This document shows, piece after piece, positions 20,127 through 28,183 of a DNA stretch of 31,556 bases (the first letter of the stretch is position 1; the number at the start of each line of letters is the position of its first letter). Below the pieces are notes generated by a model, which saw only the letters and a program-made list of their open reading frames with translations, searched no databases and was not told the DNA's origin. The translations under genes and the position numbers were made by a program. This stretch comes from a virus. The stretch covers positions 1 to 31,556 of the IMG/VR virus record IMGVR_UViG_3300047319_001604, one strand, 5' to 3'.

Positions 20127-20155
20127 AATATAGGCGATATCAACGATGCCGGCAA
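20127..20155 (-). promoter_or_regulatory. Candidate sigma-70 promoter for the inverted cassette, possibly leaderless
   Basis: Read on the minus strand, TTGCCG (20155-20150) and TATATT (20132-20127) are separated by 17 bases, matching 4 of 6 and 5 of 6 consensus positions. The A of the RHH start codon lies 7 bases beyond the -10 hexamer, at the expected transcription start, so the mRNA may be leaderless. A GATATC palindrome sits in the spacer and could be part of an operator. The promoter overlaps the plus-strand leader of the tape measure gene. Confidence 0.5.
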
Positions 20156-20169
20156 TGGGTTGAGAAAAT

Positions 20170-22686
20170 ATGGCCGATCAAAATTTAACGATCGGAATCA
20201 GAGCTGACGCGAGTCAGTTGCGGGCCGACCTTGCGCTTGCCCAGGCGCAGATGCGGCAGGCTGCGAGCGACCTGCGGGCCGTCGCAGTCGAAGCTGTGCG
20301 GACTGGGGATGCTTCGGCCGTCCGTCCACTTGCCGATGCGTTTGAACAGATACGCGGCAAGGTCTCGTCGATTCGGACCGAGCTTGCGGCAGTCGGTGGA
20401 GGAGGCGCCGGCGCCTTTGAGGGATTGCGATCTGCGGCCTCTGGTCTTAGTCGCGAACTCGGACCGATCGGCGCCCTCATAGAGGCGATGACGACTGGCC
20501 TCAGCGGGTTGGCAACTGCGGCCGGCCTCGCTGCCACGGCCCTCTTCGAGATGTCAAAGCACGCCGCCGAGAGCACGCGGCAAATCGAAAACACGGCCGC
20601 CGATCTGGGGCTTACGGCAGAAAAATATGAGAGCCTGAAATTCGCATTTACGCGGGCGGGTGCCTCAGCTGAGGGTTTCGACCGGAGCATGGAGCGGTTG
20701 AACGCCTCCATTGCCAAGGGTGCGGAAGAGCAACGCAAGGGAGTGGAGACCACACAAAAGGCAGCCGATCAGGTCGACAAACACCGCATCGAACTGATGA
20801 AGCTGGAGGACGCGCAGAAGAGACTGCAGGAAGCCGTGGGAACCTCGGCGAGCGCGATCGATAAGGCGAGGGACAGCTACGCAAATTCCACCGTCACGGC
20901 GCAAAAGGCGGCTGACACTTTTCGGGAATATGCCGCCTCCGGCAAAGCCACCTCCGATGCCGCAAGCGGTGTCGGCTCCGCCGTTCACAAATTGGGTGAG
21001 GAGCATATCGCCGCCCAAACCGCAGCGGGCGGTGCGACGAGAGCTTACGAGGGGATCAACACCGCGATCAACGCACATGCCCACGCGGTTGAGGCTGCCC
21101 GCATTGGCCACGAGGAATTGCTGCTGAAGCAGCGGGAGTCCAATGAGGAGGCCTACAAAGCCAAGACCGCCTGGGAAAAATTGGGCATCAGCCTCCTCGA
21201 CGCGACCGGCAAGACCAGGGAGTTGAAGGACGTCTTCCCGGAAATCGTTGACGGTCTCGCAAAGATGGAGAACGCCGCCGACAGGGCGCAGGTCTTACGT
21301 GAGTTAATCGGCAAGGGGTTTGCCGAAATGCTCCCGGGCCTGCGGCAAGGCAACGCAGAGATCGAGCGCCTCGGTAAAATGTTCGAGGAGTCCGGCGCGC
21401 TCGGAACCGCCGCCGAGAAGAAGATGGCCGAAGCGTTTAATTCGTCCTTCGCGACCTTCACCGCGATGACCGAAGGACTGGGGCGCGCGATTGGGAATAT
21501 AGCCGGGCAATTATTCACCGGCGCCCTCGATCGAATGGCGAAAGCGCTGATGGATAACGCGCAGCATATCAGGGATTTTGCCCAATCGGTCGTCAACGTG
21601 CTGACCCCGGCATTCAGCCTCATCGGTAGGGTTATCGAGGGCGTCTTGAAGCCGATCGGAGACCTATTTGCCATCTTCGGGAGCAATGCAGGCACGGTCG
21701 CCATATTTGGCGGTCTGATCCTGACGCTTGGTACGAGGATCGGTTTGATCATCGGCATTGTCGTGGCGGCTGAAAAGGCGCTGCGGACCCTGTTCGGCGA
21801 TGAAGCGACCGCTCGCGTCCTCTCCTGGGGGATCGAGATTGTCGGCGTCGTCAAGGCGCTGGGGATGCTCAGAGATGCGTTCGTTTTACTCAACGTTGCC
21901 GCAGCGCCATGGATCATCGCGATCGGTATCCTTGTCGCGTTGGGTGCTGCTCTCGTGTTGGCGTTCGGGCCGGTAAAGGAAATATCGGCCTTCCTCCACG
22001 AGCATTTCGGAGACACGCTCGGCAATGCCTTCGATGCGTTCGCCAAGGGCTTTGACGATGCTATCCTCCACATCGGCGAGTGGATGCACGAGAAGTTCGA
22101 CGCGCTGAAGCAATACCTGCTCGATCTTTTCGAGAGCGCCGTTCAGAAGATCACCGATTTCTTTCAGCCATTGATTGATGTGATCGCGGGCATCACTAAG
22201 GGGATCAACGATATCATCGGCAAGGGCGCTGCCGTAAAGGACGCGGTGACAGGCGGCAGCGCAGGCGCGGCGGCGGGGGGGTCGTCCGATAATTTTGCCG
22301 GTACCTTTGCCACTGGCGGCATCGTCAATGGGCCGAGCGGCAGGGACCGGGTCCCCATTTGGGCGACCGCCGGCGAAGCCGTCACCAGGGTTGCGGCCGT
22401 GCGCCATTATGGGGCCGACCTCTTCCACAGGCTCAACGACATGCAAATCCCGCGCTTCGAGATGGGCGGGTTTGTCGATGCGATAAACCCCGCTCCGCAG
22501 CACTTTTCCAACGGCGGCATAGTAGCGGCAGGCGGAGCAGGTTCGGTGCGTAGCGCCTTTACGATCGTCCTCGACGGTCAATCCTTCGACGCCCATAGCG
22601 ACAGCCGGACCGCCGACAGCCTGGAACGCACGGCGCGGCGCCGGCAGATGACGTCGGGCGGCCGCAAGCCGAGCTCCTATACCTGA
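20170..22686 (+). CDS. Tail tape measure protein
   Basis: An 838-residue protein that sets tail length and is ejected with the DNA. The N-terminal 350 residues are coiled-coil-rich and Ala-rich (A-D-A-S-Q-L-R-A-D-L-A-L-A-Q-A-Q-M). Several hydrophobic segments lie between about 515 and 610 (A-I-F-G-G-L-I-L-T-L-G, I-I-G-I-V-V-A, A-I-G-I-L-V-A-L-G-A-A-L-V-L), as in tape measures that insert in the membrane. The C-terminus has F-A-T-G-G-I-V, P-S-G-R-D-R-V-P-I-W, G-E-A-V-T-R and A-A-V-R-H-Y-G, the usual tape measure C-terminal signature. At 3 bases per residue the coil would suggest a tail of roughly 120 nm by the usual 1.5 angstrom per residue rule. Confidence 0.93.
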   Translation: MADQNLTIGIRADASQLRADLALAQAQMRQAASDLRAVAVEAVRTGDASAVRPLADAFEQIRGKVSSIRTELAAVGGGGAGAFEGLRSAASGLSRELGPIGALIEAMTTGLSGLATAAGLAATALFEMSKHAAESTRQIENTAADLGLTAEKYESLKFAFTRAGASAEGFDRSMERLNASIAKGAEEQRKGVETTQKAADQVDKHRIELMKLEDAQKRLQEAVGTSASAIDKARDSYANSTVTAQKAADTFREYAASGKATSDAASGVGSAVHKLGEEHIAAQTAAGGATRAYEGINTAINAHAHAVEAARIGHEELLLKQRESNEEAYKAKTAWEKLGISLLDATGKTRELKDVFPEIVDGLAKMENAADRAQVLRELIGKGFAEMLPGLRQGNAEIERLGKMFEESGALGTAAEKKMAEAFNSSFATFTAMTEGLGRAIGNIAGQLFTGALDRMAKALMDNAQHIRDFAQSVVNVLTPAFSLIGRVIEGVLKPIGDLFAIFGSNAGTVAIFGGLILTLGTRIGLIIGIVVAAEKALRTLFGDEATARVLSWGIEIVGVVKALGMLRDAFVLLNVAAAPWIIAIGILVALGAALVLAFGPVKEISAFLHEHFGDTLGNAFDAFAKGFDDAILHIGEWMHEKFDALKQYLLDLFESAVQKITDFFQPLIDVIAGITKGINDIIGKGAAVKDAVTGGSAGAAAGGSSDNFAGTFATGGIVNGPSGRDRVPIWATAGEAVTRVAAVRHYGADLFHRLNDMQIPRFEMGGFVDAINPAPQHFSNGGIVAAGGAGSVRSAFTIVLDGQSFDAHSDSRTADSLERTARRRQMTSGGRKPSSYT

Positions 22687-22689
22687 TGG

Positions 22690-23778
22690 ATGATTGCTAT
22701 CTCGACCCGCATTGAACACGGCGATTGCCTTGAGGTAATCCCGCGCCTCATCGCCGAGGGCGTGCAGGTCGACGCGGTCGTGACAGACCCGCCGTATCAC
22801 CTGATCCAGATCGCGCGAAGCCTACGCCTCGGAGACAGCGATGGTACGCGATCGGCAACGAGGCCGGTGCGGGACGCAGGCTTCATGGGTCAGCAATGGG
22901 ACGGCGGCGATATAGCCTTCCGCCCCGAGACGTGGGCCACGGTCGCCACGATCATGCGCCCCGGCGCGTTCCTGGTAGCCTTCGGCGGCACCCGCACCTA
23001 TCACCGCCTCGCCTGTGCGATCGAGGATGGCGGCTTTGTCATCCAGGACTGCATCATGTGGCTGTTCGCGACAGGCTTCCCCAAGCGCCGCGACATGCTG
23101 AAGCCCGCCTATGAGCCGATCGTCCTGGCCTACAAGCCAGGGGGCAAGCGGACAATGCAGGTGGACGAATGCCGGATTGCGATGGCGCGCGATGACGGCT
23201 GGGATGTACCGCGAATGTCATTCGACGGGGACGCGCGAGTATTCGGCTCGAACGGCCGCATCGACGATCGCAGCACACCACACACCGCAGGCCGCTGGCC
23301 TGCTAACATCTGCCACGACGGCTCTGACGAGGTGATAGCGGCGTTCCCCGATAGCGCGGGCGCGGTGAGCAATGGCCGATCTGGGGTTGCTGGCATTTAT
23401 GAAGATGGCGTGGGGCCCGCGCCGCAGCTTCCTTCGTTCGGTGATACTGGCTCTGCCGCCCGATTTTTCTTTTCGGCCAAGGCAGGCGTACCAGATCGTT
23501 GGGGCAGCCGCCATCCGACCGTGAAGCCGGTCGAGCTGATGAAATGGCTCGTCGCCCTTGTCACCCCGCCCGGCGCTACCCTGCTCGACCCCTTCGCCGG
23601 CAGCGGCTCCACGGGTGTTGCCGCCCTCGCGACCGGGCGCGACGCGATCCTGGTCGAGCGCGAGGACGCGTACATCGCCGACATCCGCGAGCGCATGGCG
23701 CATTACGCGGGCGACGGGCGCCATTCGCTGGCCAGCAAGGGACGGCATGCCGCCGATAAAGTGGGGACGCTGATCTGA
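22690..23778 (+). CDS. Site-specific DNA methyltransferase (beta-type, adenine-N6 or cytosine-N4)
   Basis: A 362-residue DNA methyltransferase. Catalytic motif IV D-P-P-Y is at 33-36 near the N-terminus, and the SAM-binding motif I D-P-F-A-G-S-G at 300-306 is near the C-terminus, giving the circularly permuted order of the beta group. A-Y-E-P-I-V-L-A-Y-K-P and H-P-T-V-K-P-V-E-L-M-K-W are also family hallmarks. No restriction enzyme gene is nearby, so it is an orphan. It would methylate phage DNA, probably to protect it from host restriction or to alter regulation. Its place between the tape measure gene and the next tail gene is uncommon. It begins 3 bases after the tape measure stop; a nine-codon ATG reading (22686) precedes it and is ignored. 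Confidence 0.9.
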   Translation: MIAISTRIEHGDCLEVIPRLIAEGVQVDAVVTDPPYHLIQIARSLRLGDSDGTRSATRPVRDAGFMGQQWDGGDIAFRPETWATVATIMRPGAFLVAFGGTRTYHRLACAIEDGGFVIQDCIMWLFATGFPKRRDMLKPAYEPIVLAYKPGGKRTMQVDECRIAMARDDGWDVPRMSFDGDARVFGSNGRIDDRSTPHTAGRWPANICHDGSDEVIAAFPDSAGAVSNGRSGVAGIYEDGVGPAPQLPSFGDTGSAARFFFSAKAGVPDRWGSRHPTVKPVELMKWLVALVTPPGATLLDPFAGSGSTGVAALATGRDAILVEREDAYIADIRERMAHYAGDGRHSLASKGRHAADKVGTLI

Positions 23779-23780
23779 CG

Positions 23781-24218
23781 ATGGCCGATTTCGACACGCT
23801 GCTCGTCCTCACGGGGATGGGCATTCCACCCTACTCGGCTCGCGGATTGAAGCAGCAGCTGATCCCAATCGCCGCCTCGGCGAATATCCGCCGCACCGTC
23901 AATGGTGGATTGATCAACCTAAGCCCCTCGCAGTTCCAGAAATATCGCACGGTCATCACCGGCAACGACCAGAGCCCGCCAGCCAATGACGGCGTCTGGC
24001 CGGGTCAGCTGGTGACCATAGATTGCGTGTCGGAGTTGGCCTACCTCACCGTGGGCGGAACACCTGAGAGGCCCGTCGTCGATGGCAGCTCGCGAGTTGT
24101 CGGCCCCTGGACCTTCTACCGGCCTCGCCTCTCGATGATGATGACAACGCCCCTCGACGCCACGATCGCGGAATGGGAAGCTGGCGTGGCATGGACCATG
24201 GAGTTCGAGGAGGTCTGA
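23781..24218 (+). CDS. Distal tail or minor tail protein, unknown
   Basis: A 145-residue protein two bases after the methyltransferase. The sequence is conserved-looking: G-I-P-P-Y-S-A-R-G-L-K-Q near 14-25, R-R-T-V-N-G-G-L near 37-44, F-Q-K-Y-R-T-V-I-T-G-N-D-Q near 52-64, P-P-A-N-D-G-V-W-P-G-Q near 66-76, then a beta-rich C-terminal half. The P-Y-S-A-R-G, R-R-T-V-N-G, W-P-G order recurs in phage tail operons of Alphaproteobacteria. Position after the tape measure and before the large hub protein suggests a distal tail or baseplate component; I cannot be more exact. Confidence 0.72.
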   Translation: MADFDTLLVLTGMGIPPYSARGLKQQLIPIAASANIRRTVNGGLINLSPSQFQKYRTVITGNDQSPPANDGVWPGQLVTIDCVSELAYLTVGGTPERPVVDGSSRVVGPWTFYRPRLSMMMTTPLDATIAEWEAGVAWTMEFEEV

Positions 24219-24376
24219 TGCCCGAGCCTGATCGCGACGACCGCGGCAGGTTTATCCGCAACCGGATGGGAGGGTGCATTTCGTCCGGCGAGCACTGCGC
24301 GAGAGGGCAGCGGCCGCTATGCCGCCGCGGCAGAGGCGGAGCCAGGCCGGCCCCTATTTCCTCGTCGTGCTTTTGA
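24218..24376 (+). CDS. Very small basic protein, unknown
   Basis: A 52-residue reading frame whose ATG overlaps the previous stop (TGATG). It begins P-E-P-D-R-D-D-R-G-R-F-I-R, a charged stretch like the D-x-x-G-R-F motif of several small phage proteins, then turns Cys/Arg/Gly-rich (5 Cys). The Arg/Gly-rich end is what a frame shadow of GC-rich DNA can look like, so the gene may be real only in its first part. It overlaps a hydrophobic small ORF in a different frame. Confidence 0.4.
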   Translation: MPEPDRDDRGRFIRNRMGGCISSGEHCARGQRPLCRRGRGGARPAPISSSCF

Positions 24377-24429
24377 CCTTCTTCGTCATCTCGGCTGTCG
24401 CCGGCGGCTGGTGGTTCGGAGGCCGGTAG
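24319..24429 (+). CDS. 36-residue single-pass membrane protein
   Basis: An ATG at 24319 begins a 36-residue frame: basic N-terminus (P-P-R-Q-R-R-S-Q), then one continuous hydrophobic helix (Y-F-L-V-V-L-L-T-F-F-V-I-S-A-V-A), ending G-G-W-W-F-G-G-R. Its stop is immediately before the ATG of the large hub gene at 24430, so it would be coupled to it. A GTG at 24274 could extend it. An N-in, short membrane protein of this size could be holin-like or a regulator of tail or lysis functions; nothing in the sequence decides. It overlaps the preceding small frame. Confidence 0.5.
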   Translation: MPPRQRRSQAGPYFLVVLLTFFVISAVAGGWWFGGR

Positions 24430-26598
24430 ATGTCGGGTCCGTACTATTTCGCCTGGTGTGACGAGGGAACCACATTCGGCGTCGGGGTGCAGGTCGAGGA
24501 CGAGGCGATATTCGAGCTTGAGGTCGCCCAGATCGAGGGCGATTTCGCGATGCTTACGATCGAGGTGGCCAACCCGCGCATCGGGCTTCTGGGGCCCGGC
24601 CGACATCAATGGTGCTGGGTCAGCTGGTTCGACGGTGTTTCGGTCGTCGCCCTCTTTCACGGGCGCCTTGTCGGGGTGCCGGAACGCCTGACGGACGAAG
24701 TCGTGCGGCTCCTCTTTATCGCGCGGCCGTCCGATTACCCGGCACGCAAGGAAGCTCTCGCGGCGACGCTTCGGGTGCTGCCGTGGTCGGACCCGGTCTT
24801 CCTGGTCGAGGGGGTCGGCGACCCCGATACCGTGATCGAGGCGCGCTCGGCGCTTTACCACATCGATCGCACGACGCTGGAAGTAACGGTCAGCGACGTT
24901 CTTGACGGCGAGGACGGCCTCATCGACGTATCCGAGGCCGAGCATTTCTACGACGCGGTCGAGGTCACCTTTGGCGCGACACCGCTGCGCCAGGTCGTCG
25001 GAACCGCAACCCTCACCTTCACCCAGGCGGCCACGGGAGAAGTCGACCTGACGGCCCCGCTTGTCGCGGTGTTCCAGGCGGCCGGCTCGCCCTACCCCTG
25101 GCCCCTGGTGTCGAGCTATACAGGCGACGGTTTGTTGAGCAGTTGGCCGGCGCCCAATACGTCGCTCTCGGGCGGCTGGTCGATGGCGCCCGATTCGACT
25201 GCCACCCTCGCGACCGCGATGCAGGCCGAGTCCTTTGCGGTGCGCTATATCGACAAGTCGGACAATACCGACGTCCTTGGCTTCGATCGTCCGGCTCAAG
25301 AGATCGGCGGCACCAGCGGACTCAACCTGGGGTTCCAGGGGTCGCCCCACGATTTCTTCATCAACTGGAAGAATTTCGACGTCGTCTTCACCTGCTCGCC
25401 GATCATCGCTGATTTCAAACTCAGCTATGCCGCGTCGAGGAAGCGCAGCGAGGTCGTCAGCTTCACCGTCTCGGCCGACGTCCAGTCGATCCTCACCGAC
25501 CCGGCCGGCGCTGAAATCGAGACGCTGACGCTCAATTCGACCCTTGTCGACCAGCCGGTCGACGAGGGCGGCGCAATACCGATCGGCGATCCGAGGCGCA
25601 ACGCCTATATCCCGACCGACCGCGGTCAGATGAGCCTCCAGTTCCTCCTCCTCTTGGCGCGGGCGAAGCTGCGGATGCGGGCGCGGGCGGTCAAGATCAA
25701 GTTCGAGGGCACCTGGGCCAAGTTCGCCGAGACGCTGAGCTGCAGGAAGAACCTCCTCCTCCATGACCGCCGGCTCCCGGCCGGAGAGGCCCTGGGGAAG
25801 ATCATCGGCTACCGCCTCGTCGCGAGCGGCACCGGCAACAATTTCTGCGAGGCGACAATCGGATGCAGCATCGGCCATGGGGCGGTTCTCCCCGCGGCGG
25901 ACGCGGGGACGGACGTCTACGCCACGGCGTATGCCGCGGGCTATACCGCGCGCACCGGGGCCAAGGTCGCGATCCTCGCTGGCGAACTCCATTACGACGA
26001 CCTGGCGGGGACCTATGTCGTCGACGACGACGCGGTCGAGCTCTTCAACATGACGCCGGAGACGGTGATCAACTCGCTGACCGTGGTTGACGGCCCCGCA
26101 GACCAGAGGGGCGAAATCCTGACGGCCGTCGAGCATCCCGGCCAGCAGGCGCCGGTCAGGATCACCACTCAATGCACGGTGACCGACGGCGTCCACATTA
26201 CGGAGATGACCAACGTCGCGGGCCTCCTCACCGGCGTCCAATATGTGGCGCTCGGCCCCGGCATCGGAAGCCAGGGCAGCAGCGAGCCGGTCCTCGGTTT
26301 CCTGCCGCCGGCGACCTTCTTTACCTTCGACGGCGCGCATGGCGGAACGCTCAGCCGCGCGATGCAGAACACCGTGACAGCGCAATCGAACAAGGGCCGC
26401 TTCCTGACGATCACCAACAGCGACCCCGCCGTCTCAATCGGGCTCGTCCCGGACCCGATCGGGACGCTGGGCAAGCATGCGACCGTCGTCAACCTCGACC
26501 TGGTGCCGGTAACCGGCGGCGACTTCCAGACCCTCTATACGGTCGCGGTCGACGAACTCGTTTTACCGAAGACAATCGATTTAGAGGCGGCAGCCTGA
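24430..26598 (+). CDS. Large baseplate hub / minor tail protein
   Basis: A 722-residue protein forming the likely tail-tip hub. The N-terminal 130 residues, with F-E-L-E-V-A-Q-I-E-G-D-F-A and I-E-V-A-N-P, followed by F-H-G-R-L-V-G-V-P, match the beta domain seen at the start of large phage hub proteins. The middle (about 330-480) has A-S-R-K-R-S-E-V-V-S-F-T-V and a long helix L-L-L-A-R-A-K-L-R-M-R-A-R-A; the C-terminal part is beta-rich. No lytic or peptidase motif is seen, so the enzymatic function, if any, is unknown. Its TGATG junction couples it to the next gene. Confidence 0.78.
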   Translation: MSGPYYFAWCDEGTTFGVGVQVEDEAIFELEVAQIEGDFAMLTIEVANPRIGLLGPGRHQWCWVSWFDGVSVVALFHGRLVGVPERLTDEVVRLLFIARPSDYPARKEALAATLRVLPWSDPVFLVEGVGDPDTVIEARSALYHIDRTTLEVTVSDVLDGEDGLIDVSEAEHFYDAVEVTFGATPLRQVVGTATLTFTQAATGEVDLTAPLVAVFQAAGSPYPWPLVSSYTGDGLLSSWPAPNTSLSGGWSMAPDSTATLATAMQAESFAVRYIDKSDNTDVLGFDRPAQEIGGTSGLNLGFQGSPHDFFINWKNFDVVFTCSPIIADFKLSYAASRKRSEVVSFTVSADVQSILTDPAGAEIETLTLNSTLVDQPVDEGGAIPIGDPRRNAYIPTDRGQMSLQFLLLLARAKLRMRARAVKIKFEGTWAKFAETLSCRKNLLLHDRRLPAGEALGKIIGYRLVASGTGNNFCEATIGCSIGHGAVLPAADAGTDVYATAYAAGYTARTGAKVAILAGELHYDDLAGTYVVDDDAVELFNMTPETVINSLTVVDGPADQRGEILTAVEHPGQQAPVRITTQCTVTDGVHITEMTNVAGLLTGVQYVALGPGIGSQGSSEPVLGFLPPATFFTFDGAHGGTLSRAMQNTVTAQSNKGRFLTITNSDPAVSIGLVPDPIGTLGKHATVVNLDLVPVTGGDFQTLYTVAVDELVLPKTIDLEAAA

Positions 26599-27167
26599 TG
26601 TCAGCGCTTGAACAGATTGTCCGCCCATTTGCGCCGCCACAGCCCTTTAACACGCAGCGCCTCGTAGCAACGTCGGTGAAGCAGCCGACCCAGACTGCGC
26701 ACGTCAGCTGGGGCGTTGCCGGCACGATGCCGACGGCAGTCGAATCCTCGCCCCTCGGCCCGGCCGCGGGGATAGGGTTCAACACAAAGAAATCCCCACA
26801 GGACCTCACTGAAACAAGTCGCCAGACCGAGAAGATCAAGGTCCAGCAGGACGGCAACCCGGACAATTTCGTGGTAATCGAGCGGATCAAGAAGATCACC
26901 TTCGGCCAGACTCCGAACACACCGCCGGCGCCGACGTTTTTGACAAAGCCCGACGGCGGCGTCACGCAGACGGTCGCGGCTGCTCCCCCGGTGTCGCAGG
27001 GCGCGGGCGGCGGGGACATTCCGGTCGTAAAGCAGGGCGGTACGGTATGGGCCAACCAGGCCGCCCTGCCGGGCGGCGGGACCGTCCCGGGCTACTTCCA
27101 GGTCGGCGACCGGATCTTCACGATGGTCAACCCGCCGCCGGGTCCCAATGAAACCCTGGTGCCGTGA
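26598..27167 (+). CDS. Minor tail protein, unknown
   Basis: A 189-residue protein with an ATG inside the preceding stop. It is Pro/Gly/Thr-rich and largely flexible (P-P-A-P-T-F-L-T-K-P-D-G-G) with short ordered segments (I-V-R-P-F-A-P-P-Q-P-F, V-V-I-E-R-I-K-K-I-T-F, Y-F-Q-V-G-D-R-I-F-T-M-V-N). Phage tail hubs are often followed by such a small linker or fibre-attachment protein; this is inference. The next gene begins with GTG inside its stop codon. No family is recognised. Confidence 0.65.
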   Translation: MSALEQIVRPFAPPQPFNTQRLVATSVKQPTQTAHVSWGVAGTMPTAVESSPLGPAAGIGFNTKKSPQDLTETSRQTEKIKVQQDGNPDNFVVIERIKKITFGQTPNTPPAPTFLTKPDGGVTQTVAAAPPVSQGAGGGDIPVVKQGGTVWANQAALPGGGTVPGYFQVGDRIFTMVNPPPGPNETLVP

Positions 27168-28183
27168 GCGACCCTGTCGACTCGGACGGATTGCCGATCG
27201 AGGGCCCACTCGCGCATCCCGTGCGGCTCGACCCCTTCCAGCGGATTGTCGAGGTGCATTTCGGCGGGAAAGCACCCATGGCTGTCGTCGAGATGGTGGG
27301 AATATCCGGCGCCGGCGAAACCGTGTCAGGCGGGGTCATCACGGCGGGACCGATTCCGTTCAGCCCGTTCGACGGCCCAAATCTGCGGTGTGCTCTCGTT
27401 GATTTTGCTCCGGCGCCTGCCCCGCCCTTCGACGGTGCGCAAGATGGCGGGCCCGATACCGTTGACCTGCCGTTGCCTCCGCCGAAAGCAGCGGTACCGC
27501 CGGCGCTTGTGGGGAAACCCTTTTATTCAGACGTCGCGATATGGACCTTCCCTGGCGCATTGCTAGCGCCGCGGGTTTTGGCGCGCACCTCATCGCTTAG
27601 CGGTGGTTTCTCCGTCACTTACAATCCGCTGACGGATCTGGGTATTGCTCCCGACCCCACTCAACCGGATGGCTTTAACGCCGAGGCGATTCTCGCCGCC
27701 GGGATCGCTAAATTTCAAGCAACATATCACGTCTACCCAAATGCTCAGCCGTGGGGCCTTCCAATGCCCCCCAACAATCCCTGGCAATTCCAGGCCGGCG
27801 GGGTTCTTTCCCTATCGTCCTCACCGCAAACCGACGCGGTGAATACCTACCGCGCCGTGGTGAGGCAGACCGCACTATTGAATTTTGCGCATATCTCAAA
27901 TCGCGCCGCTATCAGGTTCTTTCCACTGCCCGGCTGGCTTCCAATCGCATGCAGCGTATCGGTCAGAGCCTATTCCCGCGCGGTGCTCTTCTTCTCGCTG
28001 GGGTCAGACGGGAAATTGTCGGTCTTCACCGATGCGGAAAAGAAAAACGCGGGCCCAGTGGATTGGGCGGTTTCGATGGTCAAGAACCTCAACGACACTT
28101 CTCTGCTTGAAGTCAATCGAGAGATTTTCAATGCCGTCAGTGATTACCTCTTCGCCTTCAACAAGGCCGGGCTTGTAGCCTGA
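27164..28183 (+). CDS. Unknown tail-region protein (339 residues)
   Basis: I do not recognise this protein. It begins at GTG 27164 overlapping the previous stop. The N-terminal 140 residues are Gly/Pro-rich with few charges; residues about 140-335 are more globular, with N-P-L-T-D-L-G, F-Q-A-T-Y-H-V-Y-P, N-P-W-Q-F-Q, V-S-V-R-A-Y-S-R-A-V-L-F-F-S-L and a charged helix near the end (L-E-V-N-R-E-I-F-N-A). Its codons in the second half (about 27560-28080) are somewhat AT-richer than the surroundings. The protein lies among tail-tip genes, so a structural role at the tail end is likely. Confidence 0.65.
   Translation: MSDPVDSDGLPIEGPLAHPVRLDPFQRIVEVHFGGKAPMAVVEMVGISGAGETVSGGVITAGPIPFSPFDGPNLRCALVDFAPAPAPPFDGAQDGGPDTVDLPLPPPKAAVPPALVGKPFYSDVAIWTFPGALLAPRVLARTSSLSGGFSVTYNPLTDLGIAPDPTQPDGFNAEAILAAGIAKFQATYHVYPNAQPWGLPMPPNNPWQFQAGGVLSLSSSPQTDAVNTYRAVVRQTALLNFAHISNRAAIRFFPLPGWLPIACSVSVRAYSRAVLFFSLGSDGKLSVFTDAEKKNAGPVDWAVSMVKNLNDTSLLEVNREIFNAVSDYLFAFNKAGLVA

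Noticed and set aside
18739-20155. An integrase or transposase as explanation of the inverted segment
   Set aside because: No recombinase motif and no terminal inverted repeats or target duplications could be seen; HNH, RHH and membrane genes explain the coding content.
24046-26385. Long open frame (about 779 codons) on the minus strand opposite the hub gene
   Set aside because: It lies exactly antisense to a well-supported tail hub gene, has Arg/Asp-rich low-complexity composition and no family motif. GC-rich coding DNA often leaves such antisense frames open.
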